NCBI RefSeq assembly: GCF_014217565.1
Contig: NZ_CP043661.1
Location: forward strand, 5,270,001-5,334,000
Reading direction: 5' to 3'
DNA: 64,000 nucleotides
Source of the DNA: Kribbella qitaiheensis
Lineage (GTDB): Bacteria; Actinomycetota; Actinomycetes; Propionibacteriales; Kribbellaceae
Shown: positions 1 to 7,856 of the stretch, in pieces
Position numbering within the stretch: the first letter of the stretch is position 1
Layout of the letters: the number at the start of each line of letters is the position of its first letter
Notes under the pieces: model-generated
Seen by the model: the letters and a program-made list of their open reading frames with translations, nothing else
Databases searched by the model: none
Told to the model about the DNA's origin: nothing
Position numbers and translations under genes: made by a program

Positions 1-505
1 GCCAGCTGAGGGCTTCGATGCCGACGGCGGAACGGATCGCGACCGCGAGCCGACGGATCGCCTCGTCGCCGAGCTCGTCCCGAAGCGGCGCCAGGGCTTC
101 TTCGAACCAGCCGATGGCACGTCCCTGTCGCAGCGGTAGTTCTGCCCGCTCGGCAGGATCGGCCTCGAGGGAGAGCCGGAGCATCGTTCGTTGCTGGGCC
201 TCGGTCTCGAGGATCAGGCCCGTGAAGGTCCGGATCGCCAGGGCCAGTCGGCTCGCGACATCCGGCGGTGGATCGGCCGGGAGCATCGAGGTCGCGCCGG
301 TCTCCGGATGGGCGGCGGCGAGCAGTGTGCGCTGGTTGGGGAAGTAGCGATAGGCGGTGGGGCGGGAGATCCCAGCGGCTGCGGCCGCCTCCTCGATGGT
401 TGGTGCCACTCCGGTGGCGACCAGCGCTTTCGCCGCCTGGACCAGGGCGTCCCGGGTCCGCTGCTTCTGCCTGCTCCGGCCGCCGGCCTCGTACGGTGTT
501 GACAC
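1..505 (-). CDS. TetR-family transcriptional regulator, C-terminus cut by window edge
   Basis: The first 168 codons of a TetR-type repressor are present and the rest lies left of the window. The helix-turn-helix covers about residues 36-57 (TIEEAAAAAGISRPTAYRYF), followed by the usual NQRTLL helix. The GTG at 505 is chosen because it starts just before the DNA-binding domain. It is divergent from the cupin gene at 573, and an 18-bp inverted repeat lies between the two starts, so local repression of the cupin gene is likely. The ligand is unknown. Confidence 0.85.
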   Translation of the reverse strand, partial: MSTPYEAGGRSRQKQRTRDALVQAAKALVATGVAPTIEEAAAAAGISRPTAYRYFPNQRTLLAAAHPETGATSMLPADPPPDVASRLALAIRTFTGLILETEAQQRTMLRLSLEADPAERAELPLRQGRAIGWFEEALAPLRDELGDEAIRRLAVAIRSAVGIEALSW

Positions 506-531
506 AGCGCTGATGATACCGCAGTCTCGTG

Positions 532-549
532 GTGAGATCAGAGTCTCAC
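532..549. promoter_or_regulatory. Inverted repeat, probable TetR operator
   Basis: GTGAGATCAGAGTCTCAC has perfect 6-bp arms (GTGAGA/TCTCAC) around a 6-bp centre. It sits in the divergent gap between the TetR gene and the cupin gene, where an autoregulatory TetR operator is expected. Function is inferred from position and symmetry only. Confidence 0.5.
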
Positions 550-572
550 GAACTTGGGAGGCGGGGAGAACG

Positions 573-1067
573 ATGGCTGTGAGCAAGCTGCGGGCTGCGA
601 TCGTCAGGGCGGCCGATGAAGGGGACAAGCGCTGGTTCTTCGGCGGCGGGGCGCATCGCTGGATGGCCACCGCGACGGAGACCGATGGGGCCTATCTGTT
701 GTTCGAGGACGAGATGGAGCTGGGCAAGACGACGCCGCTGCACCTGCATCCGGAGGCCGACGAGTCCATGTACGTCCTGGACGGCCGGATCCTGATGTAC
801 CTGGACGGCGAGCAGCGCGAGGTCGGTCAGGGCGGGCTGGTGCTGGTTCCGCGGGGGATGCCGCATGCGTTCCTGGTGGTCTCGGAGACTGCCCGGGTGC
901 TCTGCCTGCTCACCCCTGGCATCGGTCAGGAGTTCTACTGGGGTGCGAGCGAGCCGTTCGATCCGGATCAGCCCGGGGTGGTCGATTTCGGCCGGATCCA
1001 GGCCTCCGCGGCGGCCAACGGCGGCATCGAGATCCTCGGTCCGCCGCCGTTCGGGTCCAAGGGATGA
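573..1067 (+). CDS. Cupin-domain protein
   Basis: A 164-residue single-domain cupin. Motif 1 is clear at residues 57-71 (HLHPEADE...G, metal ligands His57, His59 and Glu64), and motif 2 ends at His98 (PRGMPHAF). Such proteins are small metal-dependent dioxygenases, isomerases or binding proteins, and the substrate cannot be read from sequence. The frame stays open upstream, but ATG 573 has a GGGGAG ribosome site and lies just after the operator-like repeat. The divergent TetR neighbour is the likely regulator. Confidence 0.85.
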   Translation: MAVSKLRAAIVRAADEGDKRWFFGGGAHRWMATATETDGAYLLFEDEMELGKTTPLHLHPEADESMYVLDGRILMYLDGEQREVGQGGLVLVPRGMPHAFLVVSETARVLCLLTPGIGQEFYWGASEPFDPDQPGVVDFGRIQASAAANGGIEILGPPPFGSKG

Positions 1068-1111
1068 ACTGCCGGTTGAGCTGAAAGACCACCGACGTAC
1101 TCTGGATTGTT

Positions 1112-1591
1112 GTGAGCCCAGGGATCATCGTTCTCGTCTGTGCGGTCGCCATCGGCGTCGGTCTCAGCGTGTTCAAGTCCCGGTTCGACGGACGCTTCCG
1201 GGGGACGCACCCGGTGAGGAAGGCAACAGTGCGAGCTGGTTCTGTCCCTGCTGAAGAGGCCGACGACCAGGTCCGGCTGACCGCGGCGGATCTCGGCGTC
1301 GAGCTCGGCCGGCGGGCGACGCTGCTGCAGTTCTCGTCCGCGTTCTGCGCGCCCTGCCGCGCGACCCGGCGGACGCTCGCCGAGATCGAGTCGATGGTTG
1401 AGGGCGTCCAGCACATCGAGTTGGACGCGGAATCGCATCTCGACCTGGTCCGCCGGCTGGACATCCTCCGTACGCCGACGGTGCTGGTCCTCGACGCGAC
1501 CGGCGCCATCGTGACCCGCGCCAGCGGCCAACCGCGCAAGCCCGACGTGATCGCCGCCCTCGGCGCAGCAGTCGACCACCAGCCGCACTGA
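1112..1591 (+). CDS. Membrane-anchored thioredoxin-family protein
   Basis: A 159-residue protein with one N-terminal membrane helix (residues 3-21) and a thioredoxin fold bearing the redox motif Cys79-Ala-Pro-Cys82, followed by the conserved cis-Pro region (RTPTVLVLD). The catalytic domain probably faces the outside, in a disulfide or reductant-transfer role of TlpA/ResA type. Start is GTG 1112, with a TACTCT box eight bases upstream and no ribosome site, so it may be leaderless. The cupin gene upstream ends 44 bp earlier, and co-transcription is possible. Confidence 0.8.
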   Translation: MSPGIIVLVCAVAIGVGLSVFKSRFDGRFRGTHPVRKATVRAGSVPAEEADDQVRLTAADLGVELGRRATLLQFSSAFCAPCRATRRTLAEIESMVEGVQHIELDAESHLDLVRRLDILRTPTVLVLDATGAIVTRASGQPRKPDVIAALGAAVDHQPH

Positions 1592-1641
1592 CCCCGCATC
1601 CGGTTGGTGATTGTTCAGACGACCTCGGAGTAAGCGATGCT

Positions 1642-2544
1642 GTGCCGGTGAGCTTTCCGCATGGCTGGTACGACGATCCGAAGGACCTGTCCTCGCAGCG
1701 GTACTGGGACGGCAACGCGTGGACGGATCATCGCCGCCCGCGCCCGGGGCCGCCGCCGTACCCGGGTGAGTTCGGCCAGGCCCAGCCGGAACAGCAGCAC
1801 GGGCAATCGCAGCAGCTAGGCCAGCCGCAGCAGGCAGGTCAGCAGCAATACGGCCAGCCGCAGGGTGCCCCGCAGTACGGGCAGCAGTTCGGGCAGTCTC
1901 AGCAGGGCCAGCCGCAATACGGACAGCCGCAATACGGGCAGCAGCAGTACGGGCAGCAGGGGTTCGGGTATGGGCCGCGGGTGCCGGCGACGCCGGACGG
2001 CGTGCCGTTGTCGGGCTGGTGGAAGCGGGTCGGCGCGCGGATCCTGGACGGGCTCATCGTGCTCGTCGTGAGCCTGCCGCTCACCGGCTACTTCTGGTAC
2101 CACTACATGAAGGCCGCGCTCGACTACGAGAGCGACCTGTTCGACCAGGCGCGGGCGGGCCAGTCGCCGAAGTTCAACACGACGCTGCCGTGGGACGTCT
2201 ACAAGTGGATCCTGCCGGCGACCCTGATCGCGATGGTTCTGTACTTCGTCTACGAGTTCTTCTTCCTCACCCGCAGCGGTTCGACGCCCGGTAAGAAAGC
2301 AGTCGGCATCAGCGTCCGGCTCCGCGACGTTCCCGGTCCGCCGCCGGCAGTCGCCGTCTTCAAGCGCTTCGGCCTGTACGCCGCGCTCGGTGTCCTCGGC
2401 GCGATCCCGCTGATCGGCAACCTGTTCGGTCTGCTCGGGCTGCTCGACTACCTCTGGCCGCTGTGGGACGACAAGAAGCAAGCGCTGCACGACAAGGTCG
2501 CGGGCACCAACGTCGTCGTCGGCCATCAGCCCCGGCACCGCTGA
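1642..2544 (+). CDS. DUF2510 / RDD-family membrane protein
   Basis: A 300-residue protein. Residues 8-30 match the DUF2510 motif (GWYDDP, RYWDG, WTDH). Residues 50-115 form a Gln/Gly/Tyr-rich low-complexity linker with repeated QYGQ units. From about residue 125 an RDD domain follows, with an Arg near the first helix (WKRVGARILDG) and three hydrophobic segments. RDD proteins are small membrane proteins, some linked to ion transport, but the role here is unknown. GTG 1642 and GTG 1648 are both possible starts. Confidence 0.85.
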   Translation: MPVSFPHGWYDDPKDLSSQRYWDGNAWTDHRRPRPGPPPYPGEFGQAQPEQQHGQSQQLGQPQQAGQQQYGQPQGAPQYGQQFGQSQQGQPQYGQPQYGQQQYGQQGFGYGPRVPATPDGVPLSGWWKRVGARILDGLIVLVVSLPLTGYFWYHYMKAALDYESDLFDQARAGQSPKFNTTLPWDVYKWILPATLIAMVLYFVYEFFFLTRSGSTPGKKAVGISVRLRDVPGPPPAVAVFKRFGLYAALGVLGAIPLIGNLFGLLGLLDYLWPLWDDKKQALHDKVAGTNVVVGHQPRHR

Positions 2545-2589
2545 CGCACAAGCGGTCACCGAGCGTGGCGCTGTTCACATAATGATCAG

Positions 2590-2610
2590 TTGTCTCAAAG
2601 AATGGGACAA
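2590..2610. promoter_or_regulatory. Inverted repeat upstream of the sulfur leader peptide
   Basis: The arms TTGTC (2590-2594) and GACAA (2606-2610) flank an 11-bp centre about 40 bp before the start of the Cys-rich leader peptide, covering the expected -35 region. It could be a repressor or activator site for the sulfurtransferase operon. The arms are short, so confidence is low. Confidence 0.3.
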
Positions 2611-2636
2611 AAGGTTCTCCCCCTGCCGGGTTTCCG

Positions 2637-2642
2637 TACTCT
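2637..2642 (+). promoter_or_regulatory. -10 box for leaderless Cys-leader transcript
   Basis: TACTCT fits the actinobacterial TANNNT -10 consensus. Transcription starting about seven bases downstream would begin at or next to the GTG at 2650, which has no ribosome site. This is the arrangement expected of a leaderless message. Confidence 0.5.
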
Positions 2643-2649
2643 CGGTGGC

Positions 2650-2730
2650 GTGGAGTACACGACATGGCTGACCAAGCGCAGGGCAGTGGACAACTGCCGC
2701 ATGCGCTCGTCCCTGTGTCGTCCTTGCTGA
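2650..2730 (+). CDS. Cys-rich leader peptide of the sulfurtransferase operon (26 aa)
   Basis: GTG 2650 opens a 26-codon frame ending at TGA 2730. The peptide begins MEYTTWLTKRRAVDNCR and ends SLCRPC, with three Cys in its last eleven residues. The LTKRRAVD-Cys-Arg core and Cys-dense end resemble actinobacterial leader peptides of the Ms4533A/Ms5788A type, which act as cysteine-responsive attenuators upstream of sulfur genes. Translation is probably leaderless. About 115 bp of structured leader (hairpin at 2754-2778) separates it from the DUF4395 gene, so stalling at Cys codons could control the operon. Confidence 0.7.
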   Translation: MEYTTWLTKRRAVDNCRMRSSLCRPC

Positions 2731-2753
2731 CCAGGCGGCGTCTCGAACGCTCT

Positions 2754-2778
2754 GGAACCGGTCGCTGAGCACGGTTCC
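2754..2778 (+). promoter_or_regulatory. Hairpin in the leader of the sulfurtransferase operon
   Basis: GGAACCG (2754-2760) pairs perfectly with CGGTTCC (2772-2778) across an 11-base loop. It lies between the Cys-rich leader peptide and the first structural gene, where an attenuator stem that responds to ribosome stalling would be expected. No T-run follows, so any effect is more likely on translation or Rho access than as an intrinsic terminator. Confidence 0.45.
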
Positions 2779-2844
2779 CAGTACGTCGCCTTCCGCGTCT
2801 TCGGGCGGATTCCGGCTCGTTCCACCTCCCACCGGAGAGTCGTC

Positions 2845-3333
2845 ATGTCCAGTCGGACGGCAGCAAACCCCCAGGTCGATCCGCGCGGACTCCGGTTCGC
2901 GGCCGGCGTCACGACCGTGGTGCTCGCGCTGACCTTGGTGCTGAACAGTCCTTGGCCGCTGGCGGTCCAGGCCGTCGTGTTCGCGATCTCGGTCGCGTTC
3001 GGCGTCCAGGCATCGCCGTACGGGCGACTCTTCAAGCGGCTGGTCCGGCCCCGGCACCTGACCGGGGTGGCGGGGTGGGGTCAGTATTTGCTGAGTCCGC
3101 CGAAGGAGCTGGAAGATGCCGCGCCGCCGCGGTTCGCCCAACTGGTCGGGCTGGTCTTCGCCGTGCTCGGCCTGATCGGATATCTGGCCGGCGCCGACGT
3201 GCTCGGAGTGGTCGCCACCGGCTTCGCCCTCGTGGCCGCGTTCGTGAACGCGGCCGTCGGTCTCTGCCTCGGTTGCGAGGCCTATCTGCTGATCCACCGC
3301 ATTCGTACGCCCAACACCGCTACTACCACCTGA
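2845..3333 (+). CDS. DUF4395 membrane protein of the sulfurtransferase operon
   Basis: A 162-residue protein with four hydrophobic segments (about residues 20-36, 39-52, 100-120 and 122-150) and the motif CLGCEAY near the C-terminus. DUF4395 proteins occur in sulfur-handling gene sets in actinobacteria. The conserved Cys pair in the last helix suggests a link to sulfur transport or redox, but no reaction is established. GGAGAG precedes ATG 2845. The next gene starts 12 bp downstream, so the three genes form one operon behind the Cys-rich leader. Confidence 0.85.
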   Translation: MSSRTAANPQVDPRGLRFAAGVTTVVLALTLVLNSPWPLAVQAVVFAISVAFGVQASPYGRLFKRLVRPRHLTGVAGWGQYLLSPPKELEDAAPPRFAQLVGLVFAVLGLIGYLAGADVLGVVATGFALVAAFVNAAVGLCLGCEAYLLIHRIRTPNTATTT

Positions 3334-3345
3334 GGAGCAGCACAC

Positions 3346-4194
3346 ATGAGCAGGGAATCCGCGCTCGTCTCGGCCGACTGGGTCGAAGAGCACAAGTCCG
3401 ACGAGAACGTCGTACTGATCGAGGTCGACGAGGACGTCTCGGCGTACGACGCCGGTCACATCGCCGGTGCGATCAAGATCGACTGGCAGGACGACCTCCA
3501 GGACCAGGTCCGTCGCGACTTCGTCAACAAGGAGCAGTTCGAGGCGCTGCTGTCGTCGCGTGGTGTCAAGAACGACGACACCGTCGTGCTCTACGGCGGC
3601 AACAACAACTGGTTCGCGGCGTACGCGTACTGGTACTTCAAGCTCTACGGTCACGGTGACGTCCGGCTGCTCGACGGCGGTCGCAAGCGCTGGGAGCTGG
3701 ACAGCCGCGAGCTGACCGACGAGGTCGTCAAGCGCGAGGCCACGGAGTACTCCGCGCAGCCGCAGAACCTCGAGATCCGGGCCTTCCGCGACGAGGTGCT
3801 GGACGCCATCGGCGTCAAGAACCTGGTCGACGTGCGCAGCCCCGACGAGTACGCCGGCCGGCTGCTCGCCCCGGCCCACCTGCCGCAGGAGCAGGCGCAG
3901 CGCGCGGGTCACATCCCGACCGCGGCCAGCATCCCGTGGAGCAAGGCGGCCAACGACGACGGCACCTTCCGTGCCGACGACGAGCTGAAGACCCTGTACG
4001 CCGACGCGGGCGTCGACTTCGGCAAGGACACCATCGCGTACTGCCGGATCGGTGAGCGCTCGGCGCACAGCTGGTTCGTGCTGCACGAGATCCTCGGCCA
4101 GGAGAACGTCAAGAACTACGACGGTTCGTGGACCGAGTGGGGTTCGCTGGTCGGCGTACCTGTCGCACTCGGCGACGAGCCCGGGAAGGCCTGA
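3346..4194 (+). CDS. Sulfurtransferase (tandem rhodanese, SseA/CysA2 type)
   Basis: A 282-residue thiosulfate or mercaptopyruvate sulfurtransferase with two rhodanese domains (about 8-125 and 150-275). The C-terminal loop carries the only cysteine, Cys233, in AYCRIGERSAHS. The CRxGERS form is typical of thiosulfate sulfurtransferases. The N-terminal domain has no Cys in the equivalent loop (YGGNNNWF) and is structural. The enzyme moves sulfane sulfur to an acceptor such as cyanide or a thiol. A GAGGAG site precedes ATG 3346, and DUF1416 follows two bases after the stop. Confidence 0.92.
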   Translation: MSRESALVSADWVEEHKSDENVVLIEVDEDVSAYDAGHIAGAIKIDWQDDLQDQVRRDFVNKEQFEALLSSRGVKNDDTVVLYGGNNNWFAAYAYWYFKLYGHGDVRLLDGGRKRWELDSRELTDEVVKREATEYSAQPQNLEIRAFRDEVLDAIGVKNLVDVRSPDEYAGRLLAPAHLPQEQAQRAGHIPTAASIPWSKAANDDGTFRADDELKTLYADAGVDFGKDTIAYCRIGERSAHSWFVLHEILGQENVKNYDGSWTEWGSLVGVPVALGDEPGKA

Positions 4195-4196
4195 CC

Positions 4197-4493
4197 ATGT
4201 GCGGAGCCAAGAAGGGCGGCCTCGACCTCAAGGGTGTCGACGTCGACAAGGAAGCCGTGATCCAGGGTCAGGTACTCCGTGGCGAGGAGCCCGTCGGCGG
4301 CGCCTACGTGCGGCTGCTCGACTCCACTGGTGAGTTCACGGCCGAGGTGCCGACCTCGGCGACCGGGCACTTCCGGTTCTTCGCGGCGCCGGGTTCGTGG
4401 ACCCTGCGCACGCTGGCCCCGAAGGCCGACCCGGTGGACCGGCAGGTCGTGGCGCAGTACGGCGAGGTCGCCGAGGTGGCAGTAGCCGTCTGA
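4197..4493 (+). CDS. DUF1416 protein
   Basis: A 98-residue protein starting MCGAKKGGLDLKGVD, the hallmark of DUF1416. The rest resembles a small carboxypeptidase-regulatory-like beta-sandwich (GQVLRGEEPVGGAYVRLLDSTG, then FRFFAAPGSWTLRTLAP). It is almost always found directly after a rhodanese gene, as here with a two-base gap, and its N-terminal Cys2 makes it a candidate sulfur acceptor or partner. This role is inferred. The operon ends at a hairpin 30 bp downstream. Confidence 0.9.
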   Translation: MCGAKKGGLDLKGVDVDKEAVIQGQVLRGEEPVGGAYVRLLDSTGEFTAEVPTSATGHFRFFAAPGSWTLRTLAPKADPVDRQVVAQYGEVAEVAVAV

Positions 4494-4522
4494 CCTCGTC
4501 CCCCAGGTAGCAGTAGCCCGAA

Positions 4523-4549
4523 GGGCCCGGACCTCGCGCGTCCGGGCCC
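4523..4549 (+). terminator. Hairpin terminator of the sulfurtransferase operon
   Basis: GGGCCCGGAC (4523-4532) and GTCCGGGCCC (4540-4549) form a perfect 10-bp stem with a seven-base loop, followed by TTT. It lies 30 bp after the DUF1416 stop and closes the operon. Confidence 0.8.
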
Positions 4550-4749
4550 TTTGCCATTTCTCCAGCACGACCGTTCTTTGATGCACGATCGGCCGTCGGG
4601 GACAAGATCTCGATTTTCTCGACTGTGACGACAATGTAACAGTTTGATCTCGTCGGGTGTTCTTCTCGTTACCTACCGCGACCACCTGAGTTGTGTCTGT
4701 GTCCTGACCCGCTCGTTAGGGTCACGTCATCACTCAGGGAGGAGGGGTC

Positions 4750-5976
4750 ATGAGACCCCGCATCGGATACAAGAAGCTTGCCGTGGTCGGCGTCGCCGCC
4801 GCCGTCGGCGTAGTTTCTACGATTGCGCTGACCTCGGGCTCGGCGTCCGCCGCCGAGGTTTTCGGATACAGCGGTTACTCGATCGGCACCGACGCCAAGA
4901 GCGGGCTGGCCAACAGCGGCCCGCAGGTGCTCAGCCAGATCAGCTGCACCACCAACTCGCACGCGTCGTCGAAGAACGACCTCGCGACCGCGAACGTGAA
5001 CAACCAGGCCATCGCGAAGACGGTCACCACCGACACGCACTCGTTCAACGACGCGCGCGGCAACGGTGTCACCAGCAACGCGACCGCCGCCGACATCCGG
5101 CTCGGCAGCCTGCTGCACATCACGGGCGCGAAGACCACGACCACCGCGTGGTACAAGGACGGCAAGCTGCAGTACACGGGTAGCACCACCTTCGCTTCCA
5201 TCAAGATCGGCAACCTGTCGGTGCCGAGCCTGCTGAACCCGAAGCCGAACACCAAGGTCGCCATCCCGGGCCTCGGGTACGTGGTGCTGAACCGCGTCGG
5301 CGGTGTCAAGACGAGCACGGGCATCTACTCGTACGCGCAGGCGATCGTCGTCCACGCGAACGTGCGGAACCAGTTCACCCCCGAGGGCGTTGACGTCGCG
5401 GTCCTGAAGACGCGCGCCGAGATCACCACCCCGACCATCGCGATGGTCACGGGTGAGGCTTACGGCACGCAGGCCAACGTCGACAAGCTGGTCACCTCCG
5501 GCCCGACGTCGTACCAGGCCGCTTGCCAGGGCACCGAGGGCAAGACCGTCCGGGTCTCCGTCGGAGAGCTGAACATCCCGCGGGTCGCCTTCATCGGTGC
5601 TGTCACCACCACCAAGAACGGCTACACCGGCAAGGACAAGGCCGCCATCACCTTCACCTCGAAGACGGCCAGCGTCAAGGTCGCCAACATGGAGATCGGT
5701 GCGATCGAGTCCTCCGCGTCCGCGTGGAAGACCAAGGACGGCAAGATCGGCCTGAACTACAGCTCGGACGTGGTCTCCGTCCGCGTCGGCGACAAGGTCT
5801 ACGCCGTTCCGAACAAGCCGAACGCCACGCTGAACATCCCTGGTATCGCCAAGCTGACCTTCAACCAGGTCGTGCGCAAGGATCGGTTCATCTCTGTCAA
5901 CGCCCTGGTGATCGACGTCTACAGCCTGAACACCAAGGTGATCGTGGGCCACTCGGCCGCCGGTGTGATCGGCTGA
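4750..5976 (+). CDS. Secreted protein, choice-of-anchor P-like
   Basis: A 408-residue exported protein. Residues 1-35 are a Sec signal (basic MRPRIGYKK, hydrophobic core, SASAAE cleavage region). The mature part is Thr/Ser/Asn/Val-rich and contains two copies of a motif with VxVNALVIDV/AQAIVVHANV followed by a VIVGHSAAGV-like end, resembling actinobacterial choice-of-anchor P proteins. No catalytic residues or anchor are visible, so a structural surface or matrix role is a guess. The ribosome site AGGGAGGAGG is very strong, which suggests high expression. A 22-bp-stem hairpin follows. Confidence 0.7.
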   Translation: MRPRIGYKKLAVVGVAAAVGVVSTIALTSGSASAAEVFGYSGYSIGTDAKSGLANSGPQVLSQISCTTNSHASSKNDLATANVNNQAIAKTVTTDTHSFNDARGNGVTSNATAADIRLGSLLHITGAKTTTTAWYKDGKLQYTGSTTFASIKIGNLSVPSLLNPKPNTKVAIPGLGYVVLNRVGGVKTSTGIYSYAQAIVVHANVRNQFTPEGVDVAVLKTRAEITTPTIAMVTGEAYGTQANVDKLVTSGPTSYQAACQGTEGKTVRVSVGELNIPRVAFIGAVTTTKNGYTGKDKAAITFTSKTASVKVANMEIGAIESSASAWKTKDGKIGLNYSSDVVSVRVGDKVYAVPNKPNATLNIPGIAKLTFNQVVRKDRFISVNALVIDVYSLNTKVIVGHSAAGVIG

Positions 5977-6031
5977 TCAAGCCGGCCACCTTCCCCAACT
6001 GAGTCGAACCTCACCGATTCAGACGGGCACC

Positions 6032-6081
6032 ACCGGACCCCCCGGTCCCGGATCCCAGTGATCCGGGGCCGGGGGTCCGGT
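6032..6081. terminator. Bidirectional terminator between the secreted protein and dtd
   Basis: A long imperfect hairpin runs from ACCGGACCCCCCGG on the left to CCGGGGGTCCGGT on the right with GGATC/GATCC near the loop, followed by CTTTT on the plus strand. It sits between the convergent ends at 5976 and 6086 and can serve both genes. Confidence 0.8.
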
Positions 6082-6085
6082 CTTT

Positions 6086-6511
6086 TCAGGCGTCGAGGAT
6101 GAGCGTGACCGGGCCGTCGTTGATGAGGGAGACGTCCATCTGGGCGCCGAACCTGCCTCGTTCGACCTTGGCGCCGAGGTTCTCCAGGGCGGCGCAGAAC
6201 GCGTCGTACAAGGGCTCCGAGACCGGTCCGGGAGCGGCCGCGCTCCACGAGGGGCGCCGGCCTTTGCGCGTATCGGCGTACAGGGTGAATTGGCTGATCG
6301 CCAGGATCGGCGCGTTCTCGTCGGAGCAGGACCGCTCGTCGCGGAGGATCCGCAAGGTCCAGATCTTCGCCGCCAATGCTGCCGCCTTCTCGGCGGTGTC
6401 GTCGTGCGTGACGCCGAGCAGGACCATCAGCCCGGGCCCGTCGATCGCCCCGACCACTTCGCCCTCGACGAGCACCGACGCTTCCGTCACCCGCTGCACC
6501 ACAGCTCTCAT
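6086..6511 (-). CDS. dtd: D-aminoacyl-tRNA deacylase
   Basis: A 141-residue enzyme of the usual length that hydrolyses D-amino acids (and mischarged glycine) from tRNA. The two defining motifs are present: [17 protein letters not shown] around residues 76-92, and the C-terminal NDGPVTLIL carrying the cross-subunit Gly-cisPro pair. It begins [13 protein letters not shown] as in most family members. It is divergently transcribed from the BKACE gene at 6607 with a 95-bp shared promoter region. Confidence 0.96.
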   Translation of the reverse strand: MRAVVQRVTEASVLVEGEVVGAIDGPGLMVLLGVTHDDTAEKAAALAAKIWTLRILRDERSCSDENAPILAISQFTLYADTRKGRRPSWSAAAPGPVSEPLYDAFCAALENLGAKVERGRFGAQMDVSLINDGPVTLILDA

Positions 6512-6606
6512 GCGCTGAAGTGTGCCAGTCGGGAGAATGTCCGGTATTTATGGCTCCCGACCGCTGAATATCTCGTTTCCGGGCTGGATCTGGCACGATT
6601 CGCCTC

Positions 6607-7437
6607 ATGACGTCGACATTGCTGACTGTTGCCCCCACCGGCGCCGAGACCGCGAAGGCCGACTGCCCGGAGCTGCCGACCACGCTCGAGGAGCTGGTCG
6701 AGACGGCGAAGCGGTGCGAGGCTGCCGGGGCCGCGATGATCCACATCCACATCCGCGACGGTGAGCACAGGCCGACTCTTGATCTCGGCCGGCTGCGCGA
6801 GACCGTGACCGCGGTCCGCGAGAACACCGCGCTGATCGTGCAACTGTCGACCGGTGGCGCTGTCACCGACCCGTTCGAGCACCGGCTGCGGGTACTCGAC
6901 GCGGCACCGGATTCCTGCTCGCTGACGATGGGTACGGTCAACTTCGGCGACGACGTGTTCATGAACCCATGGCCGTTCGTCACGGAGCTCTACCGGCTCA
7001 CCCAGCAACGCGAGATCGTGCCTGAGTTCGAGCTGTTCGACCTCGGTCACGTCGCCGCGCTGCACCGTCTGCTGGACAAGTTCGGCCTGCCGTACGGCGG
7101 CAAGGTGCATTGCGACCTGGTGATGGGTGTTCCCGGTGGCATGCCCGGTACGACGGACGCGTTGGTTGCCGCTGTCAACGGTCTTCCCGCGGCGGTGACG
7201 TCTTGGTCGGCCACCGGCGTCGGCCGTACGACGCTGCCGATCGCGCTGGCGGCGCTCTCCAAGGGCGGCCACCTCCGGATCGGCATGGAGGACACCCTGA
7301 CGATGGCGAAGGGTCAGCCTGTCACCCACAACGCGGATCTCGTCGAACGAGCCGCGACGCTGGCGACTCTTGCTCAGCGACCGCCGATGAGCCCGGACGA
7401 GGCCCGCGACCTCCTGAACGTGAAACGCCTGCGCTGA
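6607..7437 (+). CDS. BKACE-family beta-keto acid cleavage enzyme (DUF849)
   Basis: A 276-residue TIM-barrel enzyme of the 3-keto-5-aminohexanoate cleavage family, which condenses a beta-keto acid with acetyl-CoA to give acetoacetate and a new CoA ester. Seen here are the N-terminal APTGAE motif, the zinc-binding HIHIRD, and QLSTGG. The substrate differs widely between subfamilies and is not readable from sequence. It stands alone, with no lysine-fermentation genes nearby. Its 3' end overlaps the convergent membrane-protein gene by 64 bp. Confidence 0.88.
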   Translation: MTSTLLTVAPTGAETAKADCPELPTTLEELVETAKRCEAAGAAMIHIHIRDGEHRPTLDLGRLRETVTAVRENTALIVQLSTGGAVTDPFEHRLRVLDAAPDSCSLTMGTVNFGDDVFMNPWPFVTELYRLTQQREIVPEFELFDLGHVAALHRLLDKFGLPYGGKVHCDLVMGVPGGMPGTTDALVAAVNGLPAAVTSWSATGVGRTTLPIALAALSKGGHLRIGMEDTLTMAKGQPVTHNADLVERAATLATLAQRPPMSPDEARDLLNVKRLR

Positions 7438-7856
7438 ACGATCGCGACCAGTACGCCGACGACCACGATGGTGGCCTCGAGCAACAACCAGTCGAGCAGG
7501 TAGTTCCGCGACAGGACGGTCGGGTTGACGCCCTTGCCCTGGCGGATCAGGAGCGGGATCGCTATCAGGGTGGTGATCCCGACGTACAGGATGGTCGTCC
7601 GGACCGTGGTCACCAGGCGGTGCCGGTCCGGGCCGATCGACCAGCGCGTGAGCAGGAACCCCGCAATGATGGCGAACGGCATCAGCAAGAAGTCGTCCAC
7701 CACCACCGCGCCGCCCAGCCAGAGGGGCAATCGCAGCAGCGCGCCTCCGGTCACCGCTTGCAACAGCAACCGCAATCCCCAGAGTCCGACTCCAATGCCC
7801 AACGCGCCCATCGCCGTACGAACCATGGTTGATCCGCTAGGGAACTTGGCTGTCAT
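7374..7856 (-). CDS. Small polytopic membrane protein coupled to the molybdopterin oxidoreductase
   Basis: A 160-residue protein (from ATG 7856, MTAKFPSGS) with four hydrophobic helices and a basic C-terminal tail (QRRRFTFRRSR). No family is recognised with confidence. The start overlaps the stop of the oxidoreductase as ATGA, so the two are translationally coupled and probably function together, for instance as a membrane partner of the cytochrome b-like part. A longer start about nine codons upstream is possible but would lie inside the neighbour. Confidence 0.7.
   Translation of the reverse strand: MTAKFPSGSTMVRTAMGALGIGVGLWGLRLLLQAVTGGALLRLPLWLGGAVVVDDFLLMPFAIIAGFLLTRWSIGPDRHRLVTTVRTTILYVGITTLIAIPLLIRQGKGVNPTVLSRNYLLDWLLLEATIVVVGVLVAIVQRRRFTFRRSRASSGLIGGR

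Noticed and set aside
2575-4086. A 503-codon open frame on the minus strand across the sulfurtransferase operon
   Set aside because: It is the antisense shadow of three well-supported plus-strand genes, rich in Arg, Val and Asp with no family features. Such frames are common in high-GC DNA.
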